Shown here one piece after another: positions 1 to 7,926 of a DNA stretch of 59,186 bases (the first letter of the stretch is position 1; each line of letters opens with the position of its first letter). This DNA is from JBKDZL01 sp047971145 (lineage in GTDB: Bacteria > Bacillota_I > Bacilli_A > Erysipelotrichales > Erysipelotrichaceae), in the NCBI GenBank assembly GCA_047971145.1, contig JBKDZL010000001.1:1-59186 (forward strand), written 5' to 3'. The translations under genes were made by a program, and so were the position numbers. A model generated the notes under the pieces. That model was not told the origin of the DNA. It did no database searches and worked only from the letters and a program-made list of their open reading frames with translations.

Positions 1-105
1 CTTTTTTCTTTGTAAAATCGAGCAATTTATTGCGACAATAATTAAATAATTTGGCAAAAACAACAAATTTTTAGACAAAATAATTTAATTTTAGGAGGAT
101 TTAGG

Positions 106-318
106 GTGCTCCCTAACAAGAAAAAAACGAAGTTTTCTGGGTTATCGTGTGTACAAAATTTTATTTTTGTACACACGAACCCGTATCTTGCCATTTCTAA
201 GTTAACTATTTTTACACTTTTAGTTTACATATTTGTACACACAAATTTACTCACAAAAAATTTTTTTGGGAGTAATATTTTTTTTATTTACTTTAAAATG
301 GAACTCAGAAGGAGGTGA
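106..318 (+). CDS. small ORF of unknown function with a good RBS (70 aa)
   Basis: A GTG-started frame follows an AGGAGG ribosome binding site at 93-98 with 7-nt spacing, so translation initiation looks real. The product is basic at the start, then hydrophobic, and matches no family I recognise. The VHTN motif occurs twice only because the DNA repeats TTTGTACACAC; the long hairpin at 139-182 lies inside the frame. It stops with TGA inside the RBS of the next, frameshifted frame. It may be a leftover reading frame of a decayed phage-like region rather than a working gene. Confidence 0.3.
   Translation: MLPNKKKTKFSGLSCVQNFIFVHTNPYLAISKLTIFTLLVYIFVHTNLLTKNFFGSNIFFIYFKMELRRR
139..182. repeat. long inverted repeat with CGTGTGTACAAAA arms
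   Basis: The arms at 146-158 and 165-177 are perfect reverse complements (13 bp, loop TTTTAT). Pairing resumes outside with GGGTT (139-143) against AACCC (178-182). A further TTTGTACACACAAA half-site lies at about 232-245. There is no T-tract, so it is not an ordinary terminator. It could be a protein-binding site or a structured mRNA element. Confidence 0.75.
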
Positions 319-322
319 AGAT

Positions 323-561
323 ATGAAGTTAGGAAAAATTACGATGCTAAAAATCTAGAAAAAGTCTTTGAAAATGTAGATTACAAGACACTATTTAAGG
401 CATTAGTGAAATTTGATTGTTTTATTGAAAATGAAAAAAAACTAGATGGAATTTATGGGTTTTTCTTGGACCACAAACCAATCATTTCGTTTTTAAATCC
501 AGTGATAGTGGATAAATGTTTAGAATTACAGCCACCAGAAAAATCAATGGAAAAATATTAA
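323..561 (+). pseudogene. frameshifted small gene, unknown function
   Basis: A strong RBS (GGAGG at 311-315) precedes ATG 323, but that frame ends after 11 codons. The other frame then stays open to TAA 559-561 and encodes about 78 residues (KNYDAKNLEKVFENVDY onward). The shift falls in an A5 run at 334-338; one more A would join MKLGK to NYDAKNL. It is either a real frameshift in a decaying element or a homopolymer sequencing error. The family is not recognised. The spacing to neighbours suggests a small phage-type operon. Confidence 0.5.
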
Positions 562-594
562 AAAATTTAATTTAGAAAAGGAGAAATAATAAAG

Positions 595-753
595 ATGTCA
601 CAATTAGATAATCAAGTTACTAAAATTAATGTGGTTGAAGATATTCAAACATTAGCTGAGCAAACACTGGTAGAAAACAGTGGGTGAGGTATTATAATGG
701 CAACCTATGGTAAAAAATTAGAAGCATCTAACAAACAATTATTATATACATGA
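595..753 (+). pseudogene. interrupted small phage-type ORF
   Basis: The RBS AAAGGAG at about 577-583 precedes ATG 595. The frame reads 30 codons (MSQLDNQVTKINVV...) to TGA 685-687, continues in the same frame for 21 codons (GIIMATYGKKLEASNKQ) and ends at TGA-TAG from 751. No family is recognised. The position between the frameshifted gene at 323 and CHAP-like fragments fits a decayed lysis module. Reading TGA as Trp would join the parts, but the rest of the window does not support that code. Confidence 0.4.
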
Positions 754-781
754 TAGCAGAGGGGGTGTTAACTAATATATC

Positions 782-924
782 CTAATTCGAGATAATTCCG
801 TGCTATCTAATTGTGTGGGTTATGTATGGAATAGAAGATATGAGTTAGAAGTCAAGTCCACATCAACAAGGGTAATGCTAAAAAGGTTAACGGTTGGTTG
901 TGCAAAGAAAGTATAACAAATTAA
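782..924 (+). pseudogene. CHAP-like peptidoglycan amidase fragment, frameshifted
   Basis: One frame reads RDNSVLSNCVGYVWNRRYEL, which resembles the catalytic-cysteine segment of CHAP domains (NC-x-x-Y-x-W-x-R-x-x-E). After a frameshift near 845-855 another frame reads INKGNAKKVNGWLC, resembling the downstream GNAxxW block. There is no start codon, stops lie just upstream, and the catalytic His region is not intact. I infer a remnant of a phage lysin. The assignment rests on two short motifs. Confidence 0.45.
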
Positions 925-952
925 AAAGGGCTTAATTGCCCTTTGTTTTTTT
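925..952. terminator. intrinsic terminator, probably bidirectional
   Basis: AAAGGGC (925-931) and GCCCTTT (938-944) form a perfect stem with loop TTAATT. It is followed by a GTTTTTTT tract on the plus strand and, read on the minus strand, by TTTTTAATTT. It can end the plus-strand phage remnant and the minus-strand tRNA transcript. Confidence 0.8.
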
Positions 953-1019
953 GGAAAAATCTTCTTAGAATCTTCACAAATATTTCTGAAAGCCTTTATT
1001 TAAAAGCTATAAATGACAA

Positions 1020-1095
1020 TGGTGGAGCCAAGCGGGATCGAACCGCTGACCCCCTGCGTGCAAGGCAGGTGCTCTCCCAGCTGAGCTATGGCCCC
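1020..1095 (-). tRNA. tRNA-Ala (TGC)
   Basis: The minus strand reads GGGGCCATAGCTCAG at the 5' end, an anticodon loop with TGC, a normal T arm (GGTTCGATCCC) and an encoded CCA end (1020-1022). It lies 18 bp downstream of tRNA-Ile in the same transcript. Ile-Ala pairs are typical of rRNA spacers, but no rRNA is present here. The phage-like debris lies beyond its 3' end, the side on which tRNA-targeting elements integrate. Confidence 0.97.
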
Positions 1096-1113
1096 AAGGG
1101 TATTCATTAAAGT

Positions 1114-1190
<77 letters not shown>

Positions 1191-1211
1191 ATTCTTAATG
1201 AATGCTTTATA

Positions 1212-1240
1212 ATATTATCAAAATAGCTAGATACTGTCAA
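1212..1240 (-). promoter_or_regulatory. promoter of the tRNA-Ile/Ala unit
   Basis: On the minus strand TTGACA (1240-1235) and TAATAT (1217-1212) are separated by 17 bp. Transcription would start near 1205, about 15 nt before tRNA-Ile. Confidence 0.75.
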
Positions 1241-1255
1241 TACAAAACTTTGAAA

Positions 1256-2026
1256 TTATAATATTGCCTTGAGGTAGCTTAGTATTTGGGGATGAATGTT
1301 GTGGTTTCCTGCTAAAATGGTTGTAGGATGATAAAGATCAACATCGTTTCCCTTGAAGTCAGTTATAATACCACCTGCCTCCTTTATTAATAATAAGCCA
1401 GCAGCAAAGTCCCAGGGAAATAAATGAAATTCAAAAAAACCATCGAATCTGCCACAAGCTACATATGCTAGATCTAATGCAGCAGTACCAAAACGTCTAG
1501 TTTCTCTACATGTCTCCATGCATTTTTCTACTAACTGATAAGTTTTACTAAGATACTCTCTATTGTATGGACTAGCTCCAAAACCAATATTTGCTTCTTT
1601 AAAGCTCCTATTTGAAATTGTGATTGGAGTATTATTCAAGTAAGCACCATGATTTAGTTCAGCAGTAAATAATTCTTTATTATAAGGGTTATAAATTAAA
1701 CCAGCTAAAACTTTTTGGTTTTGGACAATACCGATGGAAATAGCGCTAAATTGCAATCCATGAATAAAGTTAGTAGTTCCATCAATAGGATCAATAATGA
1801 AATTATATTCTTTTAATTCATTATTATTGGTATCTTCTTCATTCAGAAAGCCATATTCAGGATAAATACTCTTTAGCTCTTTTACTAGATAGGCTTGAAC
1901 CTTTTTATCAAATTCGGTTACTAAGTTTTGGTAGTTAGTTTTTTCTTCTAAGTTTATTGTTTTAGCACCAAGTATTATTTCTCCGGCTTTTTTAATTATT
2001 GGACTTATTTTTTCAATATATTGCAT
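1256..2026 (-). CDS. suhB: inositol monophosphatase family protein
   Basis: The 256-aa protein belongs to the Mg-dependent, Li-sensitive IMPase/SuhB phosphatase fold. It carries the metal-binding EED and DPIDGTTNF motifs and a C-terminal PWDFAAGLLLIKEAGG block with the third metal Asp. The substrate could be inositol-1-phosphate or another sugar phosphate or nucleotide; sequence alone does not tell. I chose ATG 2026 because GAGGAA sits 8 nt upstream; the longer frame to 2062 has no RBS and runs into the divergent promoter region. The gene is divergent from the MATE gene, with overlapping -10-like boxes (TATGAT on plus at 2052-2057, TATCAT on minus). Confidence 0.88.
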   Translation of the reverse strand: MQYIEKISPIIKKAGEIILGAKTINLEEKTNYQNLVTEFDKKVQAYLVKELKSIYPEYGFLNEEDTNNNELKEYNFIIDPIDGTTNFIHGLQFSAISIGIVQNQKVLAGLIYNPYNKELFTAELNHGAYLNNTPITISNRSFKEANIGFGASPYNREYLSKTYQLVEKCMETCRETRRFGTAALDLAYVACGRFDGFFEFHLFPWDFAAGLLLIKEAGGIITDFKGNDVDLYHPTTILAGNHNIHPQILSYLKAIL

Positions 2027-2051
2027 TTTTATATTCCTCTTTCCATCTACA

Positions 2052-2057
2052 TATGAT
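2052..2057 (+). promoter_or_regulatory. -10 box of the MATE gene, near-leaderless
   Basis: TATGAT ends 11 bp before ATG 2069, giving a 5' leader of about 5 nt and no room for an RBS. The complementary strand reads TATCAT at almost the same place for the divergent phosphatase. Confidence 0.5.
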
Positions 2058-2068
2058 AACATAACTTC

Positions 2069-3427
2069 ATGAAAAAATTTATTGCAGATAAAAAATTTTA
2101 TAAATATGTTTTAGCTATTGCGATTCCTTTGATGTTGCAGAACTTAATAACTGCCGTTGTCAATTTAGTTGATAATCTAATGGTGGGTCAATTAGGTGAT
2201 GCAGCCTTAGGAGGAGTAGGGGCTGTTAATAGATTATATATTATTGCTTTTTTTGCCATCAATGGCTTTGTCAATGCTTCTACAGTATTTGTAGCTCAGT
2301 ATCATGGTGCAGGTGATAAAAAACATGTAAAGCATTCCTTTAGAGTGGGTTTGATTATTTCAGGGGTAATTGCTGTGTTATTTATTGCGATTGTAATGTT
2401 ATTTACCCAACCTCTAGTTAGTTTTTTTACTGATGTTGATGAAATAATAGTAGCTGGTACTGATTATTTAAAGGTAATGATTTGGATGCTAGTACCGATG
2501 TCAATTTCAATTCCTGTAGCCAATTCTATGCGGGCTTTAGGAAGAATTAAACCATCAATTATTGCGTCTTTAATCAGTATTTTCACTAATATGGCTTTTA
2601 ACTACATTTTAATTTTTGGTCATTTTGGTTTTCCTGAAATGGGTGTACAAGGTGCAGCTTTAGCAACTGTAATTGCGAGAACTGTGGAAATGTCTATTTT
2701 ATTAGTGGCTTTAAAAATTGGTGATTTCGATTTTAAAACTAAAATTAGAAGAATCTTTAATGTTGATAAGCAGATTTTTGTTGATGTTTTAGCTAAAGGT
2801 TTACCGCTTGCCAGTAATGAAATATTATGGTCAGCTGGTATGGCTTTATTATTTAAGTTTTATGCGACTAGAGGTGAGATGGTTATGAGTGGATATGCAG
2901 TCGCAAGCACTATAGGAGATATATTTTTCACTCTATTTGGTGGTATGGCTGTAGTAACAACAGTAGTATTATCACAAAAGTTAGGTGCAGATAAAATTGA
3001 TGAAGCTAAAGAGAGATCTTATCATCTTTATGGTCTAGGTTTTTTTATGGCAATCGTATTTGGGGCGTTAATGTTTATTTCTTCTTTTATTGTTCCAAAT
3101 TTTTATAATATTTCAGCTGAGGCTAATGAGGTGGCAGTCACCTTTATTAGAGTACAATCGATATTATTTTGGGTTTATATGTTATCAGCGCAATCTTATT
3201 TTATCTTAAGATCAGGTGGTGATATGAGGACAACGTTTATTATGGATTCTGGTTATATGTGGATTATTAATATCCCAATTGTTGCCCTAATTACTTATTT
3301 TACTGATGCCAGTATTATTGTGATATTTATTAGTGGACAAGCAACAGATTTAATAAAAATGTTTTTTTCTTATCATTTAGTTTCTAAAGGGAAATGGTTA
3401 AATAATTTAACTAAAAAGAAAGCTTAG
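2069..3427 (+). CDS. MATE family multidrug/Na+ exporter
   Basis: This 452-aa membrane protein has about 12 hydrophobic segments and the MATE pattern: an N-terminal IPLMLQNLITAVVNLVDNLMVGQLG segment and a second repeat starting near residue 240 (KGLPLASNEILWSAGMALLFKFYATRG). MATE proteins export cationic drugs or metabolites by Na+ or H+ antiport. The substrate is not predictable. No Shine-Dalgarno is visible; the -10 box lies so close that the mRNA may be nearly leaderless. ung follows 10 bp downstream and is probably co-transcribed. Confidence 0.9.
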   Translation: MKKFIADKKFYKYVLAIAIPLMLQNLITAVVNLVDNLMVGQLGDAALGGVGAVNRLYIIAFFAINGFVNASTVFVAQYHGAGDKKHVKHSFRVGLIISGVIAVLFIAIVMLFTQPLVSFFTDVDEIIVAGTDYLKVMIWMLVPMSISIPVANSMRALGRIKPSIIASLISIFTNMAFNYILIFGHFGFPEMGVQGAALATVIARTVEMSILLVALKIGDFDFKTKIRRIFNVDKQIFVDVLAKGLPLASNEILWSAGMALLFKFYATRGEMVMSGYAVASTIGDIFFTLFGGMAVVTTVVLSQKLGADKIDEAKERSYHLYGLGFFMAIVFGALMFISSFIVPNFYNISAEANEVAVTFIRVQSILFWVYMLSAQSYFILRSGGDMRTTFIMDSGYMWIINIPIVALITYFTDASIIVIFISGQATDLIKMFFSYHLVSKGKWLNNLTKKKA

Positions 3428-3436
3428 TAAATTCAA

Positions 3437-4075
3437 ATGTGGGAACGTTTTTTTAGTGAAGAAAAAAATAAAAAATATTATCAAGAATTGATGAGTAAAG
3501 TTGATAAAGCTTATCAAGAAAATAAAGTTTACCCTGCTAAAGCAGATTTGTTTCAGGCTTTTGAGTTTTGTCCTTTTGATAAAGTTAAAGTAGTAATAGT
3601 GGGACAAGATCCCTATCATGGATTAAATCAAGCTAATGGCTTGGCTTTTTCTGTGAATACCGGTGTTAAAATACCACCTTCACTAAATAATATTTTTCAA
3701 GAACTTTACCATGATTTAGGTATTACCAAATTAACTGGTGATTTAAGTGATTGGGCTCAACAGGGAGTTTTTTTGCTAAATAGAGTGTTAAGTGTACAAG
3801 AGAGCTTACCTTATTCTCATCAGGTTTATGGCTGGCAAGAATTTAGCTTTAATGCTTTAAAGTATTTAAATGATAATAAAGAGCATCTGATATTTGTCTT
3901 GTGGGGTAAAAAAGCTCAAGAATTAATAGACGTTATTGATACTAATAAACATTATATAATTACTAGTAATCATCCCTCACCTTTAAGTGCTTATCGAGGT
4001 TTTTTTGGTAGTAAGCCTTTTTCTAAAATCAATAAAATATTAATTGAGTTAAACAAAACGCCAATTGCGTGGTAA
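3437..4075 (+). CDS. ung: uracil-DNA glycosylase, family 1
   Basis: Removes uracil from DNA to start base-excision repair. The 212-aa protein has the family 1 signature VGQDPYHG with the catalytic Asp, the uracil-binding FSV segment, and the DNA-intercalation loop HPSPLSAYRGFFG near the C-terminus with the catalytic His. Length is normal. It lies 10 bp behind the MATE gene and has no obvious RBS, so translation may be coupled or weak. Confidence 0.97.
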   Translation: MWERFFSEEKNKKYYQELMSKVDKAYQENKVYPAKADLFQAFEFCPFDKVKVVIVGQDPYHGLNQANGLAFSVNTGVKIPPSLNNIFQELYHDLGITKLTGDLSDWAQQGVFLLNRVLSVQESLPYSHQVYGWQEFSFNALKYLNDNKEHLIFVLWGKKAQELIDVIDTNKHYIITSNHPSPLSAYRGFFGSKPFSKINKILIELNKTPIAW

Positions 4076-4100
4076 AATATTAAATTAATGAGGAGAAATT

Positions 4101-4931
4101 ATGAAAACTATAATTATTCAAAGTATTTGCCTGTTAGTAATAATTGGCTTAGGTTATTTTTTATACAATATCGATTATAAAAAATTAAGTGTTAAGAGTG
4201 TTGTTTCTATCGCAATTTTTGCCATATTGAGATCAGTTTTGGCTTTGCTTTCTTTGACAATACCTTTATTTGGCTTTCCTTCTTTAAGAATTGGTATTGG
4301 TCAGCTACCATTGATACTAGGGGGTATTGCCTTAGGTCCTTTTAATGCCTTTATTTTAGGTTTGGTTGCGGATTTAATTGGCTTAATTATTAATCCAACG
4401 GGCTTTCCTTTTTTAGGTTTCACTTTAGGTAATATCTTATGTGCAGTAATACCAGCTTTAATAGCTAACAAGTATAAAGGGGATTATCGCAAATTGATGA
4501 TTGGATTGCTGGCTGTATTTAGCTTTATGTTTTTATCAATAATTATTGTCACATCAGAAATAATTGTTCAAAATAATGGTGAGAGTGTAGTTGTAACTTT
4601 AGGATTTTTAACCAAATTATTATTAACTGGAGGTTTAGCTTTGATAATCGCTTCTTTAATCTTTAATTATCGTTTATTGAAGAAAAGGGCTGAGGGTAAT
4701 GATTTTTATATTGTCTTAATTTCTGTGGTATTAGTTGAGTTGATTGTTAATGTGATAATGACTCCAATTTGGTTGGAAATTATGTTTGATATTCCTTTTT
4801 GGACTAGCTCTTTAATTAGAGTAATAAAGATGGCAGTAATGATTTTTGTTGAAACTTATTTAATCTATGCATTACTTAGATTTTTAAGAAAAAGTGGGAT
4901 AAGTTTACCTTTCTTTAGAAAAAATAGTTAG
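4101..4931 (+). CDS. ECF transporter S component, FolT-like (folate)
   Basis: The 276-aa integral membrane protein contains the block SLRIGIGQLPLILGGIALGPFNAFILGLVADLIG followed by NPTGFPFLGFTLGN, which is characteristic of the folate family of energy-coupling-factor substrate-binding subunits. It needs a shared EcfA-EcfA'-EcfT module encoded outside this window. It is longer than the usual ~170-200 aa, with additional C-terminal helices. An RBS (GAGGAG) precedes ATG 4101, and TAAAAT lies just upstream. No folate riboswitch is seen in the 25-bp gap. Another vitamin substrate is possible. Confidence 0.75.
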   Translation: MKTIIIQSICLLVIIGLGYFLYNIDYKKLSVKSVVSIAIFAILRSVLALLSLTIPLFGFPSLRIGIGQLPLILGGIALGPFNAFILGLVADLIGLIINPTGFPFLGFTLGNILCAVIPALIANKYKGDYRKLMIGLLAVFSFMFLSIIIVTSEIIVQNNGESVVVTLGFLTKLLLTGGLALIIASLIFNYRLLKKRAEGNDFYIVLISVVLVELIVNVIMTPIWLEIMFDIPFWTSSLIRVIKMAVMIFVETYLIYALLRFLRKSGISLPFFRKNS

Positions 4932-4936
4932 TTATT

Positions 4937-4951
4937 GCTATAATATAAATA
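4937..4951 (+). promoter_or_regulatory. extended -10 placing the start site at the ybeY ATG
   Basis: TGCTATAAT (TG at 4936-4937, TATAAT 4939-4944) is followed by six bases and then ATG 4951. With the usual 6-7 bp to +1, transcription starts at the A of the ATG. No RBS exists. This is a leaderless-mRNA arrangement. Confidence 0.6.
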
Positions 4952-5400
4952 TGCAAGTAACAATTATTAATGAAACAAATGTGAAAAGAGTAGAAGACTA
5001 CTATCAAAATTATTATAATTTAGCTAATAAAACTGCAGAATTATTAAATTTAGATAAGGAATATAATTTATCCTTAGTTTTTGTTGATGCTGATAGTATG
5101 AGATCGATAAATAGAAATTATCGAGCTAAAGACTATAGTACTGATGTAATAAGTTTTGCCCTTAAAGATAATGATGAGACTTACCATAATGAGGAAGTTG
5201 AATTAGAATTAGGCGATATCGTTATCAATGTTGAAGCTATTTCAGCTCAGTCTTTAGAATATGGACACAGCTATAAAAGAGAAGCTTTATTTTTATTTGT
5301 CCATGGTTTATTACATCTGTTGGGTTATGATCATTTAATTGCAGATGATGAAATTAAGATGCTTGAGCTACAAAAGGAAATTCTTGATGGTGAAGTTTAA
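4951..5400 (+). CDS. ybeY: endoribonuclease YbeY
   Basis: A metal-dependent RNase used in 16S rRNA 3'-end maturation and ribosome quality control. The 149-aa protein shows the zinc-binding HGLLHLLGYDH motif near residues 114-124, preceded by DVISFAL and the GDIVIN strand. It is first in the conserved ybeY-dgkA-cdd-era-recO cluster. It overlaps dgkA by 14 nt. Its promoter suggests a leaderless transcript. Confidence 0.96.
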   Translation: MQVTIINETNVKRVEDYYQNYYNLANKTAELLNLDKEYNLSLVFVDADSMRSINRNYRAKDYSTDVISFALKDNDETYHNEEVELELGDIVINVEAISAQSLEYGHSYKREALFLFVHGLLHLLGYDHLIADDEIKMLELQKEILDGEV

Positions 5401-5716
5401 ATATGCCTTAAAAGGCCTATGGATTGGCTTGAGTAACAAATCAATCCAACTACAAATAATGTTAGCGATAATAGTTAGTATCATTTATGCTTTTATTGGT
5501 ATTAGTATGCAAGAGTGGATTATTGTTATTGCTTTAATATTATTGGTTATTTTAGCAGAGTGGCTTAATACTTTAATAGAAAAGTTGGTTGATTATATTT
5601 CTCTTAGTAAAAATAAGCAGGCTGGTGATATTAAAGATATGGCCTCTGGCTTAGTATTGTTAGTTTGTATTAGTGCTGCCATTATTGGTTTAATAATTTT
5701 ATTTAATAATATTTAA
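5387..5716 (+). CDS. dgkA: diacylglycerol/undecaprenol kinase
   Basis: The 109-aa small membrane kinase has three hydrophobic helices and the family block EWLNTLIEKLVDYIS...AGDIKDMASGLVLL, equivalent to the E-x2-NTAIE-x-VVD...KD-x-xS signature. In Gram-positives this family phosphorylates undecaprenol to recycle the peptidoglycan lipid carrier. I place the start at ATG 5387: AAAGGAAA lies at a proper distance, while the upstream frame lies wholly inside ybeY. Confidence 0.9.
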   Translation: MVKFKYALKGLWIGLSNKSIQLQIMLAIIVSIIYAFIGISMQEWIIVIALILLVILAEWLNTLIEKLVDYISLSKNKQAGDIKDMASGLVLLVCISAAIIGLIILFNNI

Positions 5717-5726
5717 AAGGAGATTT

Positions 5727-6128
5727 ATGAAGAAAAAAGAATTGATTGAAGTAGCTTTTGAAGCTATGAAAAATGCGTATGCACCATATTCGAAGTTTCA
5801 TGTTGGTGCCGCTGTTTTATTAAAAGATGGCAAAGTCTTACCAGGTGTAAATGTTGAGAATGCTTCTTATGGCTTAACTAACTGTGGTGAGAGAACGGCA
5901 ATATTTTCTGCCTATGCTTTAGGTTATCGCAAGGAAGATATCGAAGCGTTGGCGATTGTTTGTGATGGGGAGAAGATTGCTAGTCCTTGTGGTGCTTGTC
6001 GTCAAGTTTTGGTGGAATTATTATTACCAGATACTCCTATCTATTTAGCTAACAAAAAAAGCTTTAAAGAAACTACGATCGCAGCTTTATTACCTGATGC
6101 TTTTTTAGCGGAGGATTTAAATGGCTAA
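5727..6128 (+). CDS. cdd: cytidine deaminase
   Basis: Converts cytidine and deoxycytidine to uridine forms in pyrimidine salvage. The 133-aa protein has the zinc-site motifs CGERTAIFSA (catalytic Glu in the C-x-E context) and PCGACRQVL. Length is typical for the tetrameric type. An RBS (AAAGGAG) precedes ATG 5727. The end overlaps the era start by 8 nt, consistent with one operon. Confidence 0.96.
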   Translation: MKKKELIEVAFEAMKNAYAPYSKFHVGAAVLLKDGKVLPGVNVENASYGLTNCGERTAIFSAYALGYRKEDIEALAIVCDGEKIASPCGACRQVLVELLLPDTPIYLANKKSFKETTIAALLPDAFLAEDLNG

Positions 6129-7014
6129 GTCAGGATTTGTCGCAATTGTTGGCAGACCTAATGCTGGCAAATCAACTTTATTAAATCAAATTCTAAAACA
6201 AAAAGTTGCGATTATTTCTAATAAACCTCAGACAACTAGAAATGCAATTAGAGGTATTTTCACTGATGCTGATGCGCAAATTGTTTTTATTGATACCCCA
6301 GGTATTCATAAGCCTCATCATCAATTAGGAAAGAGAATGAATAAAGAAGCCTATGCTCATGCTAGTGGTGTAGACTTAATTTATTTAATCATTGATGCTA
6401 ATGAAGAGTTGGGTGGTGGTGATGAGTATGTGCTTAATAAACTCAATGATTTTAAGGCACCAGTTTTTTTATTAATTAACAAAATTGATTTAGTTAGCAA
6501 AGAAACTTTAATAAAACTAATTTTGAAATATCAAAATAAATATGATTTTAAAGAAATTATTCCAATTTCGGCTTTAAGTAATGATAATGTAGATAAATTA
6601 TTAGAATTAACCAAAGCTAATATTGAAGAGGGGGAGCAATTTTATCCTTTAGATATGGTGGCTGATTATCCTGAACAATTTATTATTAGTGAGGTGGTTA
6701 GAGAAAAGGTCTTAATTTTAACTGAGCAAGAAATTCCCCACTCAGTAGCAGTTGTGATTGAACGTATTGTCAAAAAAAGAGATGTTTTAAGTATTAATGC
6801 CATGATTCTAGTAGAGCGTAACTCACAAAAAGCTATTATTATTGGTAAAGCTGGTAATATGATTAAAAAAATAGGCCAAATGGCCAGAGAAGATTTAGAG
6901 ATAATTCTAGGAAATAGAATATATTTAGAGTTATTTGTGAGAGTAGAAAAAGATTGGCGTAATAAAGAGCGCCGACTAAAAGAGCTTGGTTATATTGATG
7001 TCGAGATTGATTAA
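6121..7014 (+). CDS. era: GTPase Era
   Basis: Essential Ras-like GTPase that helps 30S ribosomal subunit assembly. The 297-aa protein has the P-loop GRPNAGKST (residues ~10-18), switch/G3 DTPGIHKP, G4 NKID, G5 SAL, and a C-terminal KH RNA-binding domain including the GKAGNMIKKIG loop. RBS GGAGG lies inside the end of cdd. The stop codon overlaps the ATG of recO by one base. Confidence 0.98.
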   Translation: MAKSGFVAIVGRPNAGKSTLLNQILKQKVAIISNKPQTTRNAIRGIFTDADAQIVFIDTPGIHKPHHQLGKRMNKEAYAHASGVDLIYLIIDANEELGGGDEYVLNKLNDFKAPVFLLINKIDLVSKETLIKLILKYQNKYDFKEIIPISALSNDNVDKLLELTKANIEEGEQFYPLDMVADYPEQFIISEVVREKVLILTEQEIPHSVAVVIERIVKKRDVLSINAMILVERNSQKAIIIGKAGNMIKKIGQMAREDLEIILGNRIYLELFVRVEKDWRNKERRLKELGYIDVEID

Positions 7015-7721
7015 TGCAAAGTAAGATTAAAGGGTATATCATCAACCAACAAGAATATAAAGATAATGACTATTTTTTAGATATTTTAAGTGAAGTGGGT
7101 ATTGTTAGAGTTTTAGGTAGAGGATTAAAAAAAATCACTTCTAAAAATCGTGCTGCTACACAATTATTTACTTTAGGTGAGTATCATTATAATTATAAAT
7201 CTGAAAATAGTTTAAAGATTTTAACAACAGCTAATATCATTAAAAGCAATGTAAGTGTCCACAATGATTTATTACTAATTGCGCAACTCAGCTTGATTAG
7301 CGAATTAATTATTAAGAATTTTGCCACTAGCAATTTTTATTTTGAATTTACCGATTTAATTAGAAATAAAACTTGGCTAGATCTTTGTTGGATTTTTAAA
7401 AAAATGATTGTAATTTCGGGTTTTAAACCTGAGCTTAATTGTTGTAGTAACTGTGGAGCTAGTGTAGTTATTGGTTTTAGCTTTGATGGTGGCTATATCT
7501 GCCATAATTGTTGGCATAGTTATGATTTTAAGTTAACTCCAAAGCAAATGCGCTTGCTACACTATCTCTTCAAGGCGAATTTTACCAATAAAGATAGTCT
7601 TAAAGAATATGCTTATGATTATTTTATATTTGATTTATTACTGAAGTATTATTTGCATCATCAGCCTCAAAATTTAAAAAGCTATAATTTTTTTAATAAA
7701 ATAGTAGATAAGGCTAGCTAA
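7014..7721 (+). CDS. recO: DNA repair protein RecO
   Basis: Loads RecA onto gapped DNA with RecR and anneals SSB-coated strands. The 235-aa protein has an N-terminal OB fold (KIKGYIINQQEYKDNDYFLDILSEVG) and the four-cysteine zinc site C-C-x2-C...C-x2-C (CCSNCG...CHNC) in the C-terminal half. It is the last gene of the ybeY-era cluster; translation is coupled to era. Confidence 0.93.
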   Translation: MQSKIKGYIINQQEYKDNDYFLDILSEVGIVRVLGRGLKKITSKNRAATQLFTLGEYHYNYKSENSLKILTTANIIKSNVSVHNDLLLIAQLSLISELIIKNFATSNFYFEFTDLIRNKTWLDLCWIFKKMIVISGFKPELNCCSNCGASVVIGFSFDGGYICHNCWHSYDFKLTPKQMRLLHYLFKANFTNKDSLKEYAYDYFIFDLLLKYYLHHQPQNLKSYNFFNKIVDKAS

Positions 7722-7738
7722 GAAATATCATTTGTGAT

Positions 7739-7767
7739 TTGACAACTTAGTTATTAAGTGATATTAT
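7739..7767 (+). promoter_or_regulatory. promoter of the infC-rpmI-rplT operon
   Basis: TTGACA (7739-7744), a 17-bp spacer and TATTAT (7762-7767). The start would be near 7774, leaving a structured leader of about 150 nt before infC. Confidence 0.8.
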
Positions 7768-7773
7768 AAACGA

Positions 7774-7912
7774 GCATTAAAAGATAGAAAGCAGAAGTTC
7801 ACCTTCTCACCTGATTGCTCCAGCTTTGGGTATTAGCTACAAATAATTAATTTTCAATTATTTTAGGCAGGTGGATATTCTCCAACTGCCTTTTAATTTA
7901 TAAGTGAGCAAT
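7774..7912 (+). promoter_or_regulatory. infC-operon leader with attenuator (L20-type)
   Basis: The long leader contains a pairing region (AGCAGAAG...GATTGCT) and near its end GGCAGGTGGA (7866-7875) against TCCAACTGCC (about 7881-7890), followed by TTTTAATTT. The second hairpin looks like an intrinsic terminator placed ahead of infC. In Firmicutes, L20 autoregulates this operon by binding such leaders. The position and layout fit; a covariance-model match was not possible here. Confidence 0.6.
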
Positions 7913-7926
7913 GGGAGGTGAGTCAT

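Noticed and set aside
323..753. UGA read as Trp (Mycoplasma code), which would join several broken frames at 316, 685 and 36672
   Set aside because: Core genes use TGG for Trp with no internal TGA, and ftsX, the 37854 gene and both restriction-modification genes end naturally at TGA. The frame at 323 is better explained by a one-base frameshift.
740..920. Structured RNA (tmRNA, SRP RNA or RNase P) before the terminator at 925
   Set aside because: None of their conserved cores is present, and the sequence reads as frameshifted CHAP-like coding fragments.
5339..5386. N-terminal extension of the DgkA protein
   Set aside because: These codons lie within ybeY without an RBS; ATG 5387 has AAAGGAAA and gives a normal family length.
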